This document shows, in pieces, positions 27,465-35,048 of a stretch of DNA of 64,000 nucleotides. Made by a program: the position numbers and the translations under genes. Source of the DNA: Priestia aryabhattai (GTDB lineage: Bacteria; Bacillota; Bacilli; Bacillales; Bacillaceae_H); NCBI RefSeq assembly GCF_023715685.1, contig NZ_JAMBOQ010000003.1, forward strand, positions 620,001 to 684,000, in the 5' to 3' direction. The notes under the pieces are model-generated. The model searched no databases, was not told where the DNA came from, and saw nothing but the letters and a program-made list of their open reading frames with translations. Numbering within the stretch: the first letter of the stretch is position 1; every line of letters starts with the position of its first letter.

Positions 27465-28442
27465 ATGTCACTCAATAGTTCGGAACAAGCGCTGTTGACG
27501 GCGATTAAAAAAACAACAGACAAGCTGAATATTGATAATATATCAAGAACCCAAGCTTATGCAACTTTTTATCATAGATATCCTGAAGTAAAGTGGGCAT
27601 TTCTCGCAAGTATGGTATCACGCAACGCAGGGTGGAATATGTGTGATTTGCAAGGAGAAAAAATGAAAAAAGCGTTATCAAAGCAAAGGCGCGATTTATT
27701 ATTTTTAACGTATGAAAGAGCAAATTGGCTTATTTTTAAAGACGCCTTTCCACAATTACTATTGTATGCTGTTTCGCGTAAAAAACATGTCTCTTACGTT
27801 CATTTACTTCCCTATTTAAATGTTTCATCTTTTATCGAGGAGAAGTGGAGACAATTTATGCAGAGACCTTGTGAACTGCAGCTTATTCATGCGTTAATTG
27901 TGAATGAGCAACATGTTATTCAAAAGCCCGTTATTGAACAGCCTTTTTATCAAGATAGAGTGTTTAAAAGTATGCTGTTTTTTTTTCAAGATATATTTCA
28001 CTTCAGTTCCGTCCTTTTTCCTACTACAAAAGGGGAGCTATACGGCTGTTCTGTTCATGATTTTACAAAAGTAAATAATCGTATTGATTTGGGGAAGAAA
28101 TTAGCGGCTTTATTATTTCATGAAAAATATTATCCCTTGTTTTATGAATTTTCTTTGAAAACAAAGCATACAGGTTCGAGATACGATTATGAGCAGTATT
28201 TTTTAAATGAAACCAGTTGTTGTACACCTGCTCTTAGAAAGGTGTATCCGGCTATTAGACATCACGAAAAGAAGAGAGAAAAGTGGTTTTTAACGAAAAA
28301 AGACGAACGAAAGCTCATGAAAAAGCCGCCTTTTCCAAAGAAAGTTCATTTTACAACATGGTATCTTCAAAAACAAAAGCAGCTACATATATTAATGAAA
28401 GTAGCGCAAGTATTTAATGTAAATAAAAACGGTCACAAGTGA
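27465..28442 (+). CDS. yppC: DUF2515 family protein YppC
   Basis: A 325-residue protein of unknown function. The diagnostic N-terminal segment VKWAFLASMVSRNAGWNMCDL places it in the YppC family. An upstream ATG at 27447 is possible, but the second ATG aligns better with the family start. It is divergent from recU, as in B. subtilis. The terminator hairpin overlaps its stop codon. Confidence 0.85.
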   Translation: MSLNSSEQALLTAIKKTTDKLNIDNISRTQAYATFYHRYPEVKWAFLASMVSRNAGWNMCDLQGEKMKKALSKQRRDLLFLTYERANWLIFKDAFPQLLLYAVSRKKHVSYVHLLPYLNVSSFIEEKWRQFMQRPCELQLIHALIVNEQHVIQKPVIEQPFYQDRVFKSMLFFFQDIFHFSSVLFPTTKGELYGCSVHDFTKVNNRIDLGKKLAALLFHEKYYPLFYEFSLKTKHTGSRYDYEQYFLNETSCCTPALRKVYPAIRHHEKKREKWFLTKKDERKLMKKPPFPKKVHFTTWYLQKQKQLHILMKVAQVFNVNKNGHK

Positions 28443-28449
28443 CCGTTTT
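28426..28449. terminator. Bidirectional terminator overlapping yppC stop
   Basis: CGGTCAC (28430-28436), a 2-nt spacer and GTGACCG (28439-28445), flanked by A and T tracts. It also ends the convergent sspM. Confidence 0.85.
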
Positions 28450-28453
28450 GTTC

Positions 28454-28555
28454 TTAAGTAGAAGGCTGGTTAGGACCGTTTAACTTTTTAGGATCACCGT
28501 AGGTTTTTGTTTCAGGCTTATTTTTAGGCTGTGATTTTTGCTGTTTGTTGGCCAT
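28454..28555 (-). CDS. sspM: Small acid-soluble spore protein SspM-like
   Basis: A 33-residue, Lys/Gln/Pro-rich protein. Its end, DPKKLNGPNQPST, closely resembles the C terminus of B. subtilis SspM as I recall it (KKLGGPNRPST). Minor SASPs of this type are made in the forespore and packed in the spore core. The start has AGGAGGTG upstream. No clear SigG promoter was found by eye. Confidence 0.75.
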   Translation of the reverse strand: MANKQQKSQPKNKPETKTYGDPKKLNGPNQPST

Positions 28556-28782
28556 ATCTAGGCACCTCCTATCATGTTTTAATGAACGTTCAGCAGCAGA
28601 ATGTATCCGCTTAACTGAAATGTCTATACTAGTGTTTTCAATATGGTCTCTTTCGATTCACCATAAATGAAAATGTCGAAAACATCTTTCTTTGACGAAT
28701 AGAAACTAGTTTTGTCATGTGTGAAGGGACAATGAAAAAAAGGGAGAATACGTTATGCAAAGGAAAATTTGGAGGGATGGCG

Positions 28783-29037
28783 ATGAAACAAAGTATGGTT
28801 AAAACAAGCGAAATGATGACTTTATTAGATAGCTTACTAGAGCAAGTAGATTTAGTGGATAAAACGATGTCTACATCTATAAATGAAGCATTTACACATT
28901 GTGAAGAAACATATATGGAACAAGTTCATCGCATTGACCAATCACTGCAAGAAATTGAAGTAGCTGTGTATGAAAGCATGCCTTCCGGAACAGAATGGGG
29001 TAGAAGCCGAAGAGAAATGGTTCTTCATACAGTATAA
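28783..29037 (+). CDS. yppD: Conserved protein YppD
   Basis: An 84-residue, largely helical protein (coiled-coil propensity over residues 10-70) of unknown function. The frame opens at 28717, but GGAGGG just before 28777 supports ATG 28783. Its position between yppC and yppE and its size fit YppD. Confidence 0.7.
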   Translation: MKQSMVKTSEMMTLLDSLLEQVDLVDKTMSTSINEAFTHCEETYMEQVHRIDQSLQEIEVAVYESMPSGTEWGRSRREMVLHTV

Positions 29038-29082
29038 AGATTGTTTATGTTACAATAGTCATCGTAGAGGTGACGAATAACG

Positions 29083-29433
29083 ATGAATGAAGATGTGAAA
29101 AAAAGTACGGAGAACATGTTTCAATATAATGAAGTAGCTGTAGAACGATTAGCGTCTATTCAACAGGAAGAAAATTATGAAGTGAAATTTTTTGAAGAAG
29201 TAAAGCCTTATGGAGATATTTTCTTCAAAGAACTCGATGAATGGGCTAGTCTTGTAACGGAATGGCTGAAGAAGGATCGACCAAAATATATTCATGTTAA
29301 TCAAGTAGAGACGTTAAAAGAAAATTTACAAAACGTTGTACTACAGTCATTTTATCCCGAGACGCGAGAAAAGCGATTTAAAAAGATGTATCACTCAAAC
29401 AAGTATGTGCTCGAGTCGATATTGAATAATTAA
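29083..29433 (+). CDS. yppE: DUF1798 family protein YppE
   Basis: A 116-residue all-helical protein resembling YppE, whose fold is a helical bundle and whose function is unknown. The YPETREKRFKKMYHS segment near the C terminus is typical. It follows yppD by 45 bp and ends before a terminator. Confidence 0.8.
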   Translation: MNEDVKKSTENMFQYNEVAVERLASIQQEENYEVKFFEEVKPYGDIFFKELDEWASLVTEWLKKDRPKYIHVNQVETLKENLQNVVLQSFYPETREKRFKKMYHSNKYVLESILNN

Positions 29434-29479
29434 ATCCCGGCCTTCCGTTAAGATCTACAAGGTGGGGATTTTCTATGGA

Positions 29480-29509
29480 GGCCTAAAGAGGAAACTCTTT
29501 AGGCCTTTT
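29480..29509 (+). terminator. Terminator after yppE
   Basis: GGCCTAAAGAG, a GAAA tetraloop and CTCTTTAGGCC, then T4. Confidence 0.88.
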
Positions 29510-29527
29510 ATCATTATCAATAAAAAG

Positions 29528-29698
29528 TTAATCAAAATCTTTTTGAGGTTGGATAGAAACAGCTGGGTGATCTTGTGAAGCGACTGTATCGATATGATAA
29601 TCAACTTTTTCGGTATGTTTAGAAGCAACGGCGTTATTTGTTTTCGTTACTGCGCTTTGTCCTTGCTTTTTATGATCAAAATGTTTTCCACGACTCAT
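29528..29698 (-). CDS. Small hydrophilic protein, unknown
   Basis: A 56-residue polar protein (MSRGKHFDHKKQGQS start, PQKDFD end), rich in Lys, His and Gln and without a membrane segment. The ATG has AGGAGGTC upstream at good spacing. The composition recalls small spore-associated proteins in this neighbourhood, but I do not recognise a family. Confidence 0.65.
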   Translation of the reverse strand: MSRGKHFDHKKQGQSAVTKTNNAVASKHTEKVDYHIDTVASQDHPAVSIQPQKDFD

Positions 29699-29793
29699 GA
29701 GATAGACCTCCTTTATTGAATACTACATTAAAGCTTTTATAGTATAAACAAGTCAAAAAAGAAGTATGTGTTCCCTTTATAGGAAACAAAGAA

Positions 29794-29813
29794 ACCACCG
29801 ATTTCTCGGTGGT
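29794..29813 (-). terminator. Terminator of yppF
   Basis: ACCACCGA/TCGGTGGT stem with a 4-nt loop, followed on the minus strand by TTTCTTTG. Confidence 0.75.
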
Positions 29814-29823
29814 AGTAAAAAAA

Positions 29824-30018
29824 TTAATCATCTTGTGCACTAAAATCGGGCTTAGTAGCTCCAATTTGTTCGAGTTCACGCACAGCGGCTTTGTAATTCA
29901 TAGGAGTTAAAAAACCTTTTAAATACTGCTGCTGGGCAAAATCGAGTAATTCATTACTTGACTGCGGCTCATATTGTTTCACCGCAATAAAAGCTTCTTG
30001 AAGTTCGTTCACATACAT
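29824..30018 (-). CDS. yppF: YppF family protein
   Basis: A 64-residue helical protein matching the YppF family (NELQEAFIAVKQYEP, NYKAAVRELEQIGA). Function unknown. A good GGAGGG site precedes the ATG. Confidence 0.8.
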   Translation of the reverse strand: MYVNELQEAFIAVKQYEPQSSNELLDFAQQQYLKGFLTPMNYKAAVRELEQIGATKPDFSAQDD

Positions 30019-30185
30019 GTAAATTCCCTCCTAATCCCCATTTGTGCCACTACGTATAGGTAGTATCACTTGTTCTTATCGTACCATATATTTAAATAAT
30101 CTCGTTTTTTTGAAAAATTTAAACTTTCGACAGAAACCTACATATTTTCGAATGTGGTTTCCAAAAGTACAAGTAGACGAACGTC

Positions 30186-30212
30186 ACCTCTTATTTCTGC
30201 ATACATACTATA
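30186..30212 (+). promoter_or_regulatory. Candidate SigK promoter of yppG
   Basis: AC at 30186-30187, a 16-bp spacer and CATACTATA at 30204-30212. This fits the mother-cell SigK pattern AC-N16/17-CATANNNTA. CATACTA alone also fits a SigG -10. Confidence 0.5.
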
Positions 30213-30248
30213 TATTATGTAATATTAAAAAGGAGGTATTGATTTTGC

Positions 30249-30662
30249 ATGTATACAAGTAAGCACTATCCGTATTATGAGCAACATCAACCAGAACGTT
30301 TTGATTTAAGTCAGGTACATCCATTTCCACAGTATCATCAGCAGCCATGGACGGAAGCTTATATGCCGCAACATCCGTACGCTCAGCAACAAATGCCTTT
30401 TGGTCCTCAGCAAATTCCCTATATGAACGGAATGTACCAGCAGCCCATGTACAATAATGCTGGTGCGCCTTTTAATCCATACCCTAAAGCTCAGCAGCAA
30501 AAGCCCCAGCCTTCTCAATTTCAGTCATTAATGTCTCAGTTTAAATCGAGTGATGGCAATTACGATATGAACAAGATGATGAATACTGCGGGGCAGATGA
30601 TGGGAGCCATGAACCAATTAACATCTCTAGTAAAAGGATTTTCCGGGATTTTCAAAGTGTAA
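30249..30662 (+). CDS. yppG: YppG family spore-associated protein
   Basis: A 137-residue protein rich in Gln, Pro, Tyr and His in its first 90 residues, followed by a more ordered end (FQSLMSQFKSSDGNYDMNKMMNTAGQ...LVKGF). This matches YppG, which I recall as spore-coat associated in B. subtilis. The AAGGAGGT site is about 11 nt from the ATG, slightly long. A SigK-like promoter upstream supports mother-cell expression. Confidence 0.8.
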   Translation: MYTSKHYPYYEQHQPERFDLSQVHPFPQYHQQPWTEAYMPQHPYAQQQMPFGPQQIPYMNGMYQQPMYNNAGAPFNPYPKAQQQKPQPSQFQSLMSQFKSSDGNYDMNKMMNTAGQMMGAMNQLTSLVKGFSGIFKV

Positions 30663-30663
30663 G

Positions 30664-30690
30664 GACTAGAAGGTGTTTTCTAGTCCCTGC
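30664..30690. terminator. Terminator after yppG
   Basis: GGACTAGAA (30664-30672) pairs with TTCTAGTCC (30679-30687). The T tract further right is interrupted. Confidence 0.65.
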
Positions 30691-30840
30691 TTATTATTTT
30701 TCCTTTTGATTTTTCAAATAGGTTTCTCCAAGAAGTGTAAATACTTCATTGTAAGTTAATCCAGACTGAGCATTTAAACGTTTGACTTCTTCGACATCTG
30801 TTGTTGATGAAGTTGAAATTTGATGCTTGTTTTTTTTCAT
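30667..30840 (-). CDS. Small spore-protein-like ORF
   Basis: A short protein with a good start (GGAGAGG before ATG at 30840). It begins MKKNKHQIST and contains TDVEEVKRLNAQSG, reminiscent of the DVQQVKQQNAQS repeat of gamma-type SASPs. The frame as I read it runs 57 codons into the yppG terminator. A one-base reading error in the T-rich stretch near 30711 would end it earlier, at about 30695, so the C terminus is uncertain. Confidence 0.5.
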
Positions 30841-30926
30841 AAAACCTCTCCTTCTTTATGATGTAAAATGAATAACATCCCATCTTAGTATATTTCCAAA
30901 TGTGCCCCTTCTATAAGTGGAAAAAA

Positions 30927-30964
30927 ACGCCGAAGACACTCATGGTTCTTCGGCGTTTTTTTTG
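30927..30964. terminator. Bidirectional terminator near the CotG-like gene
   Basis: ACGCCGAAGA and TCTTCGGCGT around a 10-nt loop, with A7 and T8 tracts. It would end the minus-strand gene at 30990. Confidence 0.85.
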
Positions 30965-30989
30965 CAATAAAGATGATTGTTTAGGGAAA

Positions 30990-31415
30990 TTAAGAACGAC
31001 GAGAGCGACGAGTAGAACGACGAGAACGGCGAGTAGAACGACGAGAGCGACGAGTAGAACGACGAGAGCGACGAGTAGAACGACGAGAGCGACGAGTAGA
31101 ACGACGAGAGCGGCGAGTAGAGCGACGAGAACGGCGGGTAGAACGACGAGAGCGGCGAGTAGAACGACGAGAGCGGCGAGTAGAACGACGAGAGCGGCGA
31201 GTAGAACGGCGAGAACCGCGAGTAGAACGGCGAGAGCCGCGAGTAGAACGACGAGAACCGCGAGTAGAACGGCGACTACTGCGGCCAGTGCTACGAGAAG
31301 AGCGACGCCGTCTTGTTAGTGGGCCGGCAGTTGGCTCTTGAAACATAAAAGATTTTAGTTCTGTACATTCTAGAGCTTCAGCAGCCTCTTTAATTTTTTC
31401 AGCTGTAATATGCAA
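30990..31415 (-). CDS. CotG-like Arg/Ser-repeat spore coat protein
   Basis: A 141-residue protein. Residues 1-34 are ordinary and helical (AEKIKEAAEALECTELKSF); the remainder is Arg/Ser/Thr repeats of seven residues, (G/R)SRRSTR, about 14 copies. The TTG start has AAGGAGG eight bases upstream. It is divergent from cotH, the locus where B. subtilis has cotG, and CotG-like proteins are modular, highly basic and phosphorylated by CotH. The assignment to CotG is by position and composition; sequence identity cannot be judged in such a repeat. Confidence 0.75.
   Translation of the reverse strand: MHITAEKIKEAAEALECTELKSFMFQEPTAGPLTRRRRSSRSTGRSSRRSTRGSRRSTRGSRRSTRGSRRSTRRSRRSTRRSRRSTRRSRRSTRRSRRSTRRSRRSTRRSRRSTRRSRRSTRRSRRSTRRSRRSTRRSRRS
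30993..31290 (-). repeat. 21-bp tandem repeat array in the CotG-like gene
   Basis: About 14 copies of a 21-bp unit encode the seven-residue Arg/Ser repeat. Copies differ mainly by A/G changes. The array creates a long shadow frame on the other strand. Confidence 0.9.
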
Positions 31416-31528
31416 TACAAAAACCTCCTTTTCAATTGGACTAGGTCTTGCATTAATAGAATACGCGCTGATGCTTGTCCTTGATATAAGTCAAAAGTGG
31501 AGTTTGCGGAAATAGTTGATGTGATGGG

Positions 31529-31558
31529 GTATCATGGAGAATTTGCCCTTCATATACT
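31529..31558 (+). promoter_or_regulatory. Candidate mother-cell promoter of cotH
   Basis: CATATACT (31551-31558) differs by one base from the SigE -10 CATACANT. GTATCAT at 31529-31535 is a weak -35. It lies about 30 nt before the cotH start. Confidence 0.35.
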
Positions 31559-31586
31559 TTAATAATTGAAGAAAGGTGGTCGAGTA

Positions 31587-32672
31587 ATGAAGCAAAAAGA
31601 AATTCCTCAATACGCTCTGTTTGTGAATGTAAAAGATTTAAAGGAAATGCAAAGAGATATTTGGTCAGAAGAAGCGTTTCAGGCAACGATGAAGTTTAAT
31701 AAAAAACGTTACGATATTGATTTGTTGCTAAGAGGCTCCCATATTCGGAAGATGAAGAAAAAGTCATATTATATTGAATTTTATTCTCCAAAAATATTTC
31801 AGCGTGCCAAAGAAATACACTTGAATGCTGAATACAAAGATCCATCGCTTATGCGCAACAAATTGTCCCTCGATTTTTTCTCCTCCTTAGACGTTTTATC
31901 TCCTCACTCTCAGTTTGTCACTCTTAAGATTAATGGGAAAAATGAAGGGATATATCTTCAGCTCGAATCGGTAGATGAACTATTTTTGAAAAAAAGAAAT
32001 TTAGCGGATGGATCCATATTTTATGCAGTGGACGGAGATGCTAATTTTTCTTTGATGAGCGACTTGGATAAAAAGCCGAAAACGACTTTGTTATCTGGAT
32101 ATGAAGATAAAGCAGTAAAACAAGGGGATGAGGAAAAATTAGAAAAGTTTATCTTTAATCTTAATACATGGACAAATACAGAATTCGAACAGAATATTGA
32201 TAAGTATCTGAACGTCGACTGTTACTTATCTTGGTTAGTTGGCATTATTTGTATGCAGAATTACGATGGTTTTGTCCATAACTATGCTCTCTATCTAAAT
32301 CATGAAAGCGGGCGATTTGAACTGATTCCGTGGGATTATGATGCAACTTGGGGAAGAGATGTAAATGGAAAAGTAATGGAGGGGGACTACGTCCGTGCAC
32401 AAGGATTTAACACGCTTACAGCTCGCTTATTGGCAGTAGATAGCATTAAAAAACATTACATTCAAAAAATGAACAATGTTCTAAATAATCAATTTACAAT
32501 AGAACATATGAAACCAATCATTTATCAACTGCATGAGTATATCACTCCTTATGTATTAAAAGATCCTTACGTAAAAGATAACATGGAGCAATTTTATAAA
32601 GAACCCGACTTTATGCTGTCTTTTATAAAAGAACGAACAGCGTATATTAAAAATAACCTTTTGACTCTTTAA
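31587..32672 (+). CDS. cotH: Spore coat protein kinase CotH
   Basis: A 361-residue atypical protein kinase that phosphorylates CotB and CotG and organises the inner and outer coat. The active-site block NYDGFVHNYALYLN...ELIPWDYDATWGRD (about residues 230-265) contains the conserved metal-binding aspartates. The LRGSHIRKMKKKSYYIEF region matches the N-terminal lobe. ATG 31587 after AAAGGTGG gives the family length; the frame opens at TTG 31566. Its likely substrates flank it on both sides. Confidence 0.92.
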   Translation: MKQKEIPQYALFVNVKDLKEMQRDIWSEEAFQATMKFNKKRYDIDLLLRGSHIRKMKKKSYYIEFYSPKIFQRAKEIHLNAEYKDPSLMRNKLSLDFFSSLDVLSPHSQFVTLKINGKNEGIYLQLESVDELFLKKRNLADGSIFYAVDGDANFSLMSDLDKKPKTTLLSGYEDKAVKQGDEEKLEKFIFNLNTWTNTEFEQNIDKYLNVDCYLSWLVGIICMQNYDGFVHNYALYLNHESGRFELIPWDYDATWGRDVNGKVMEGDYVRAQGFNTLTARLLAVDSIKKHYIQKMNNVLNNQFTIEHMKPIIYQLHEYITPYVLKDPYVKDNMEQFYKEPDFMLSFIKERTAYIKNNLLTL

Positions 32673-32803
32673 ATATGGATAGATTTATAGGCAACAGTGG
32701 ATTTTGTTAATAATAGGCAAATGAAGGAAATCAATAGCTGTACATGATACGTATATATACAGTATGAATGACCAATAAGGATAACTAATAAGGAGGAAAA
32801 ACA

Positions 32804-33961
32804 ATGAGTAACTATTACTATGACCAAGAACAAGGGCAAAATCAAAATCCACGTCAAAAATCAAGCCAAAAATCAAGCCAAAAGCGCAGCCGAAATGTAC
32901 AAATGCCTGATAAAGGCTATTCTTCTCACTTTAAACCCCTAAAAGGAAGAGTGGTGACCGTTTATCGTGGAGGACCTGAATCTAAAACAGGTTATTTGGT
33001 TGACGTGCAATCAGATTATTTAATCTTAGCGGTAGAAAGCAATAATAACAATAATAACAATAATGGTGAAAATAACAATCAAAACAATCAAAACAACCAA
33101 AACAACCAAAACAACCAAAATAATAATCAACAAGAATATACCCTTGTATATTATCACTTAGCTCATGTAAAAAGCATTACTGAAGATACTATGTCAAATT
33201 CGGCGCAAACATTTACAGGAATTAGCACAGAATTAGAATTATATCGAGGAAAAACTTTTGCTGGAACTTTATCATTGATGAAAACTAAATATGTGCAGGT
33301 TAACCAAGGTGGACCTGAGAAAAAAGCAGGTCAGCTTCTTGATGTCTTAGGTTCATTTGAATCTGCTTATATAGTATTACTCACAGAGGATGACGGTGTT
33401 ATCTATATTAACACTGAACACGTTAAGAGTGTAAGTGAATATCAAAATAATGATGGGAATCAAAATAACAATGGGAATCAAAATAATCAATCTGCAAATG
33501 AACTCTTCTTGAGCCAAGAACCAGAATATATGAAATCTAAGAATTTTAACGATCTGTTTGCACACCTTTCTCATAAATGGGTATCTATCAACGGTGGAGG
33601 ACCTGAAGCCGTAGAGGGCGTGTTAGTACAAAGTCGAAACGGTACATTTACACTTGTTCAGAATAATCAAGTATTACGCTTACAGCCAAGACACGTTAAA
33701 ACCATTTGTGTAGGAGCAAAAGGAGCTTTTAAGCAAAACGACAACAATCAAAATAACGAGCAAACAGAAGAAAATGGAGAGACTGAATCTGCAAAGTCTA
33801 AAGAAGAACGTACAGGAAGCCGCACGGGAGGACGTACAGGAGGACGCCGTACAGGAGGAGGTCGCACAGACGATCGCTCTCGAGGACGCCGTACAGGTTC
33901 ACGCTCTTCAGTACCAGGCGAGAAAGTTATTAAAACGAAAAATTATCGTTGGAAAGCATGA
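32804..33961 (+). CDS. cotB: Spore coat protein CotB-like, three-repeat with basic tail
   Basis: A 385-residue protein. Three copies of a domain of about 65 residues each contain GGPE and end in a HVKS/HVKT motif (about residues 47-130, 155-210 and 250-305). They are joined by Asn/Gln-rich linkers. Residues 335-372 are an Arg/Gly/Thr/Ser-rich basic tail (RTGGRTGGRR type), and the end is KNYRWKA. The layout resembles B. subtilis CotB, whose basic Ser-rich tail is the CotH phosphorylation region. The start has AAGGAGG. CotB identity is likely but the tail composition differs. Confidence 0.75.
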   Translation: MSNYYYDQEQGQNQNPRQKSSQKSSQKRSRNVQMPDKGYSSHFKPLKGRVVTVYRGGPESKTGYLVDVQSDYLILAVESNNNNNNNNGENNNQNNQNNQNNQNNQNNNQQEYTLVYYHLAHVKSITEDTMSNSAQTFTGISTELELYRGKTFAGTLSLMKTKYVQVNQGGPEKKAGQLLDVLGSFESAYIVLLTEDDGVIYINTEHVKSVSEYQNNDGNQNNNGNQNNQSANELFLSQEPEYMKSKNFNDLFAHLSHKWVSINGGGPEAVEGVLVQSRNGTFTLVQNNQVLRLQPRHVKTICVGAKGAFKQNDNNQNNEQTEENGETESAKSKEERTGSRTGGRTGGRRTGGGRTDDRSRGRRTGSRSSVPGEKVIKTKNYRWKA

Positions 33962-33974
33962 TGAAATGGAACAT

Positions 33975-33999
33975 AAAAGGTGCTTATAAAGCACCTTTT
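33975..33999 (+). terminator. Terminator between the CotB-like genes
   Basis: AAAAGGTGC (33975-33983) pairs with GCACCTTTT (33991-33999). Confidence 0.8.
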
Positions 34000-34030
34000 C
34001 TATCATATAGGAAAAAGGAGGAGAATGAGT

Positions 34031-34693
34031 ATGAGTATGAATCATTATATCAATAAAATTGTGGAATTGGATATTTCAGGTAAAACGACGTTTGTTGGCA
34101 GACTTATTGATCTTGGATTAGATATTATGGTTTTGTATAATGGACATGATTATTTGTATATTCCTCTTTTACACATGCATCGTTTGCGAGAAGTATCAGA
34201 AGAAGACTATACGGTTTTACGTGAAATAGAAGAGAACTTAATAGAAGAAAGTCAGCGGATTTCCTATCGTAATATTTTACAGCAGGCAAAAGGAAAATTT
34301 ATTGAAATTTATGTAACAGGAGGAAAGTCATTGCATGGTTATATTACAAGCGTGCTGAATGATTATCTTGTGTTTTATTCTCCAGTGTATAAAAATGTAT
34401 TTGTTTCTCTGCATCATTTAAAATGGCTTACCCCTTACAGTAACGAGTTAACCCCTTATTCTTTAAGTGACAAAGAGCTCCCAGTAAGGCCTGCCTCTGC
34501 ACCTTTTGTCAGAAACTTTGAAGAGCAGCTTAAAAAATATGAAAATCAATTGGTTGTATTAGACTTAGGAGATCAATCAGAAAAAATTGGCGTACTTAAA
34601 GAAGTTTCTAATAATATTGTTGAATTAATTACGGCAAATGGAGAAAGTATGTATTGGAAGTTAGCTCATGTAAAATCTGTGCACTTGCCTTAG
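34031..34693 (+). CDS. CotB-like spore coat protein without basic tail
   Basis: A 220-residue protein related to the DUF2642/CotB N-terminal domain, with three similar Sm-like repeats (VGRLIDLGLDIMVLYNG, LHGYITSVLNDYLVFYS, IGVLKEVSNNIVELIT), each followed by an HxHL/HLK/HVKS ending. It lacks the Arg-rich tail of its neighbour, so it may be a scaffold rather than a CotH substrate. Three in-frame ATGs occur; 34031 has the best spacing from AAGGAGG. Confidence 0.75.
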   Translation: MSMNHYINKIVELDISGKTTFVGRLIDLGLDIMVLYNGHDYLYIPLLHMHRLREVSEEDYTVLREIEENLIEESQRISYRNILQQAKGKFIEIYVTGGKSLHGYITSVLNDYLVFYSPVYKNVFVSLHHLKWLTPYSNELTPYSLSDKELPVRPASAPFVRNFEEQLKKYENQLVVLDLGDQSEKIGVLKEVSNNIVELITANGESMYWKLAHVKSVHLP

Positions 34694-34724
34694 AAAAAGA
34701 GACCTCGCTGTCGTCTCTTTTTTT
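34694..34724 (+). terminator. Terminator of the second CotB-like gene
   Basis: GAGAC (34699-34703) pairs with GTCTC (34713-34717), extended by A5 and T7. Confidence 0.75.
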
Positions 34725-34791
34725 ATGCGCTTATCAGGACAAGTGCATCGAATAAACAAATGAGATAATTTAAATTTTTTAGAAAATTATG

Positions 34792-34820
34792 TTGACAATA
34801 AAGAAAATCTTTATTAAAGT
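34792..34820 (+). promoter_or_regulatory. Promoter of the metI-metC operon
   Basis: A perfect TTGACA (34792-34797), a 17-bp spacer and TAAAGT (34815-34820), about 40 nt before the riboswitch. Confidence 0.65.
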
Positions 34821-34859
34821 TATTAACAACAAACGTTAACCAACAACAATTATATAGAA

Positions 34860-35026
34860 CTCTTATCAAGAGTGGCGGAGGGACTGGCCCTGCGATGCCC
34901 GGCAACCATCAAATGAGACATTCATTTGAACGGTGCTAATTCCTGTGGAACATCAGTATTGTTCTAACAGATGAGAGAAATCGTGTATAAACGAACACTC
35001 TTCCATCTGTGAAGAGTGTTTTTTAT
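34860..35026 (+). promoter_or_regulatory. SAM (S-box) riboswitch with terminator
   Basis: The aptamer runs from CTCTTATC (34860-34867) to GATGAGAG (34970-34977), which pair as P1, with the typical AGAGTGGCGGAGGGACTGGC and GATGCCCGGCAACC blocks. The terminator is AACACTCTTC (34994-35003) with GAAGAGTGTT (35011-35020) and T6. ACAGATG (34967-34973) is complementary to the loop CATCTGT (35004-35010), giving an antiterminator that SAM binding would block. High SAM therefore turns off metI-metC. Confidence 0.96.
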
Positions 35027-35048
35027 TTTGAGTTAAGGAGAGAAATAG

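Noticed and set aside
30044..30262. 72-codon plus-strand frame before yppG
   Set aside because: No binding site, no domain; it overlaps the yppG promoter and start.
30900..31319. 139-codon plus-strand frame of Thr/Arg/Ser repeats
   Set aside because: It is the antisense shadow of the 21-bp repeat array; it has no binding site and begins inside a terminator.
30990..31415. CRISPR array (regular 21-bp repeats)
   Set aside because: There are no spacers; the repeat is continuous and in frame with a protein.
30990..34693. Phage or mobile element explanation for the repeat-rich coat locus
   Set aside because: No integrase, transposase, attachment repeats or tRNA; the genes are typical spore coat genes.
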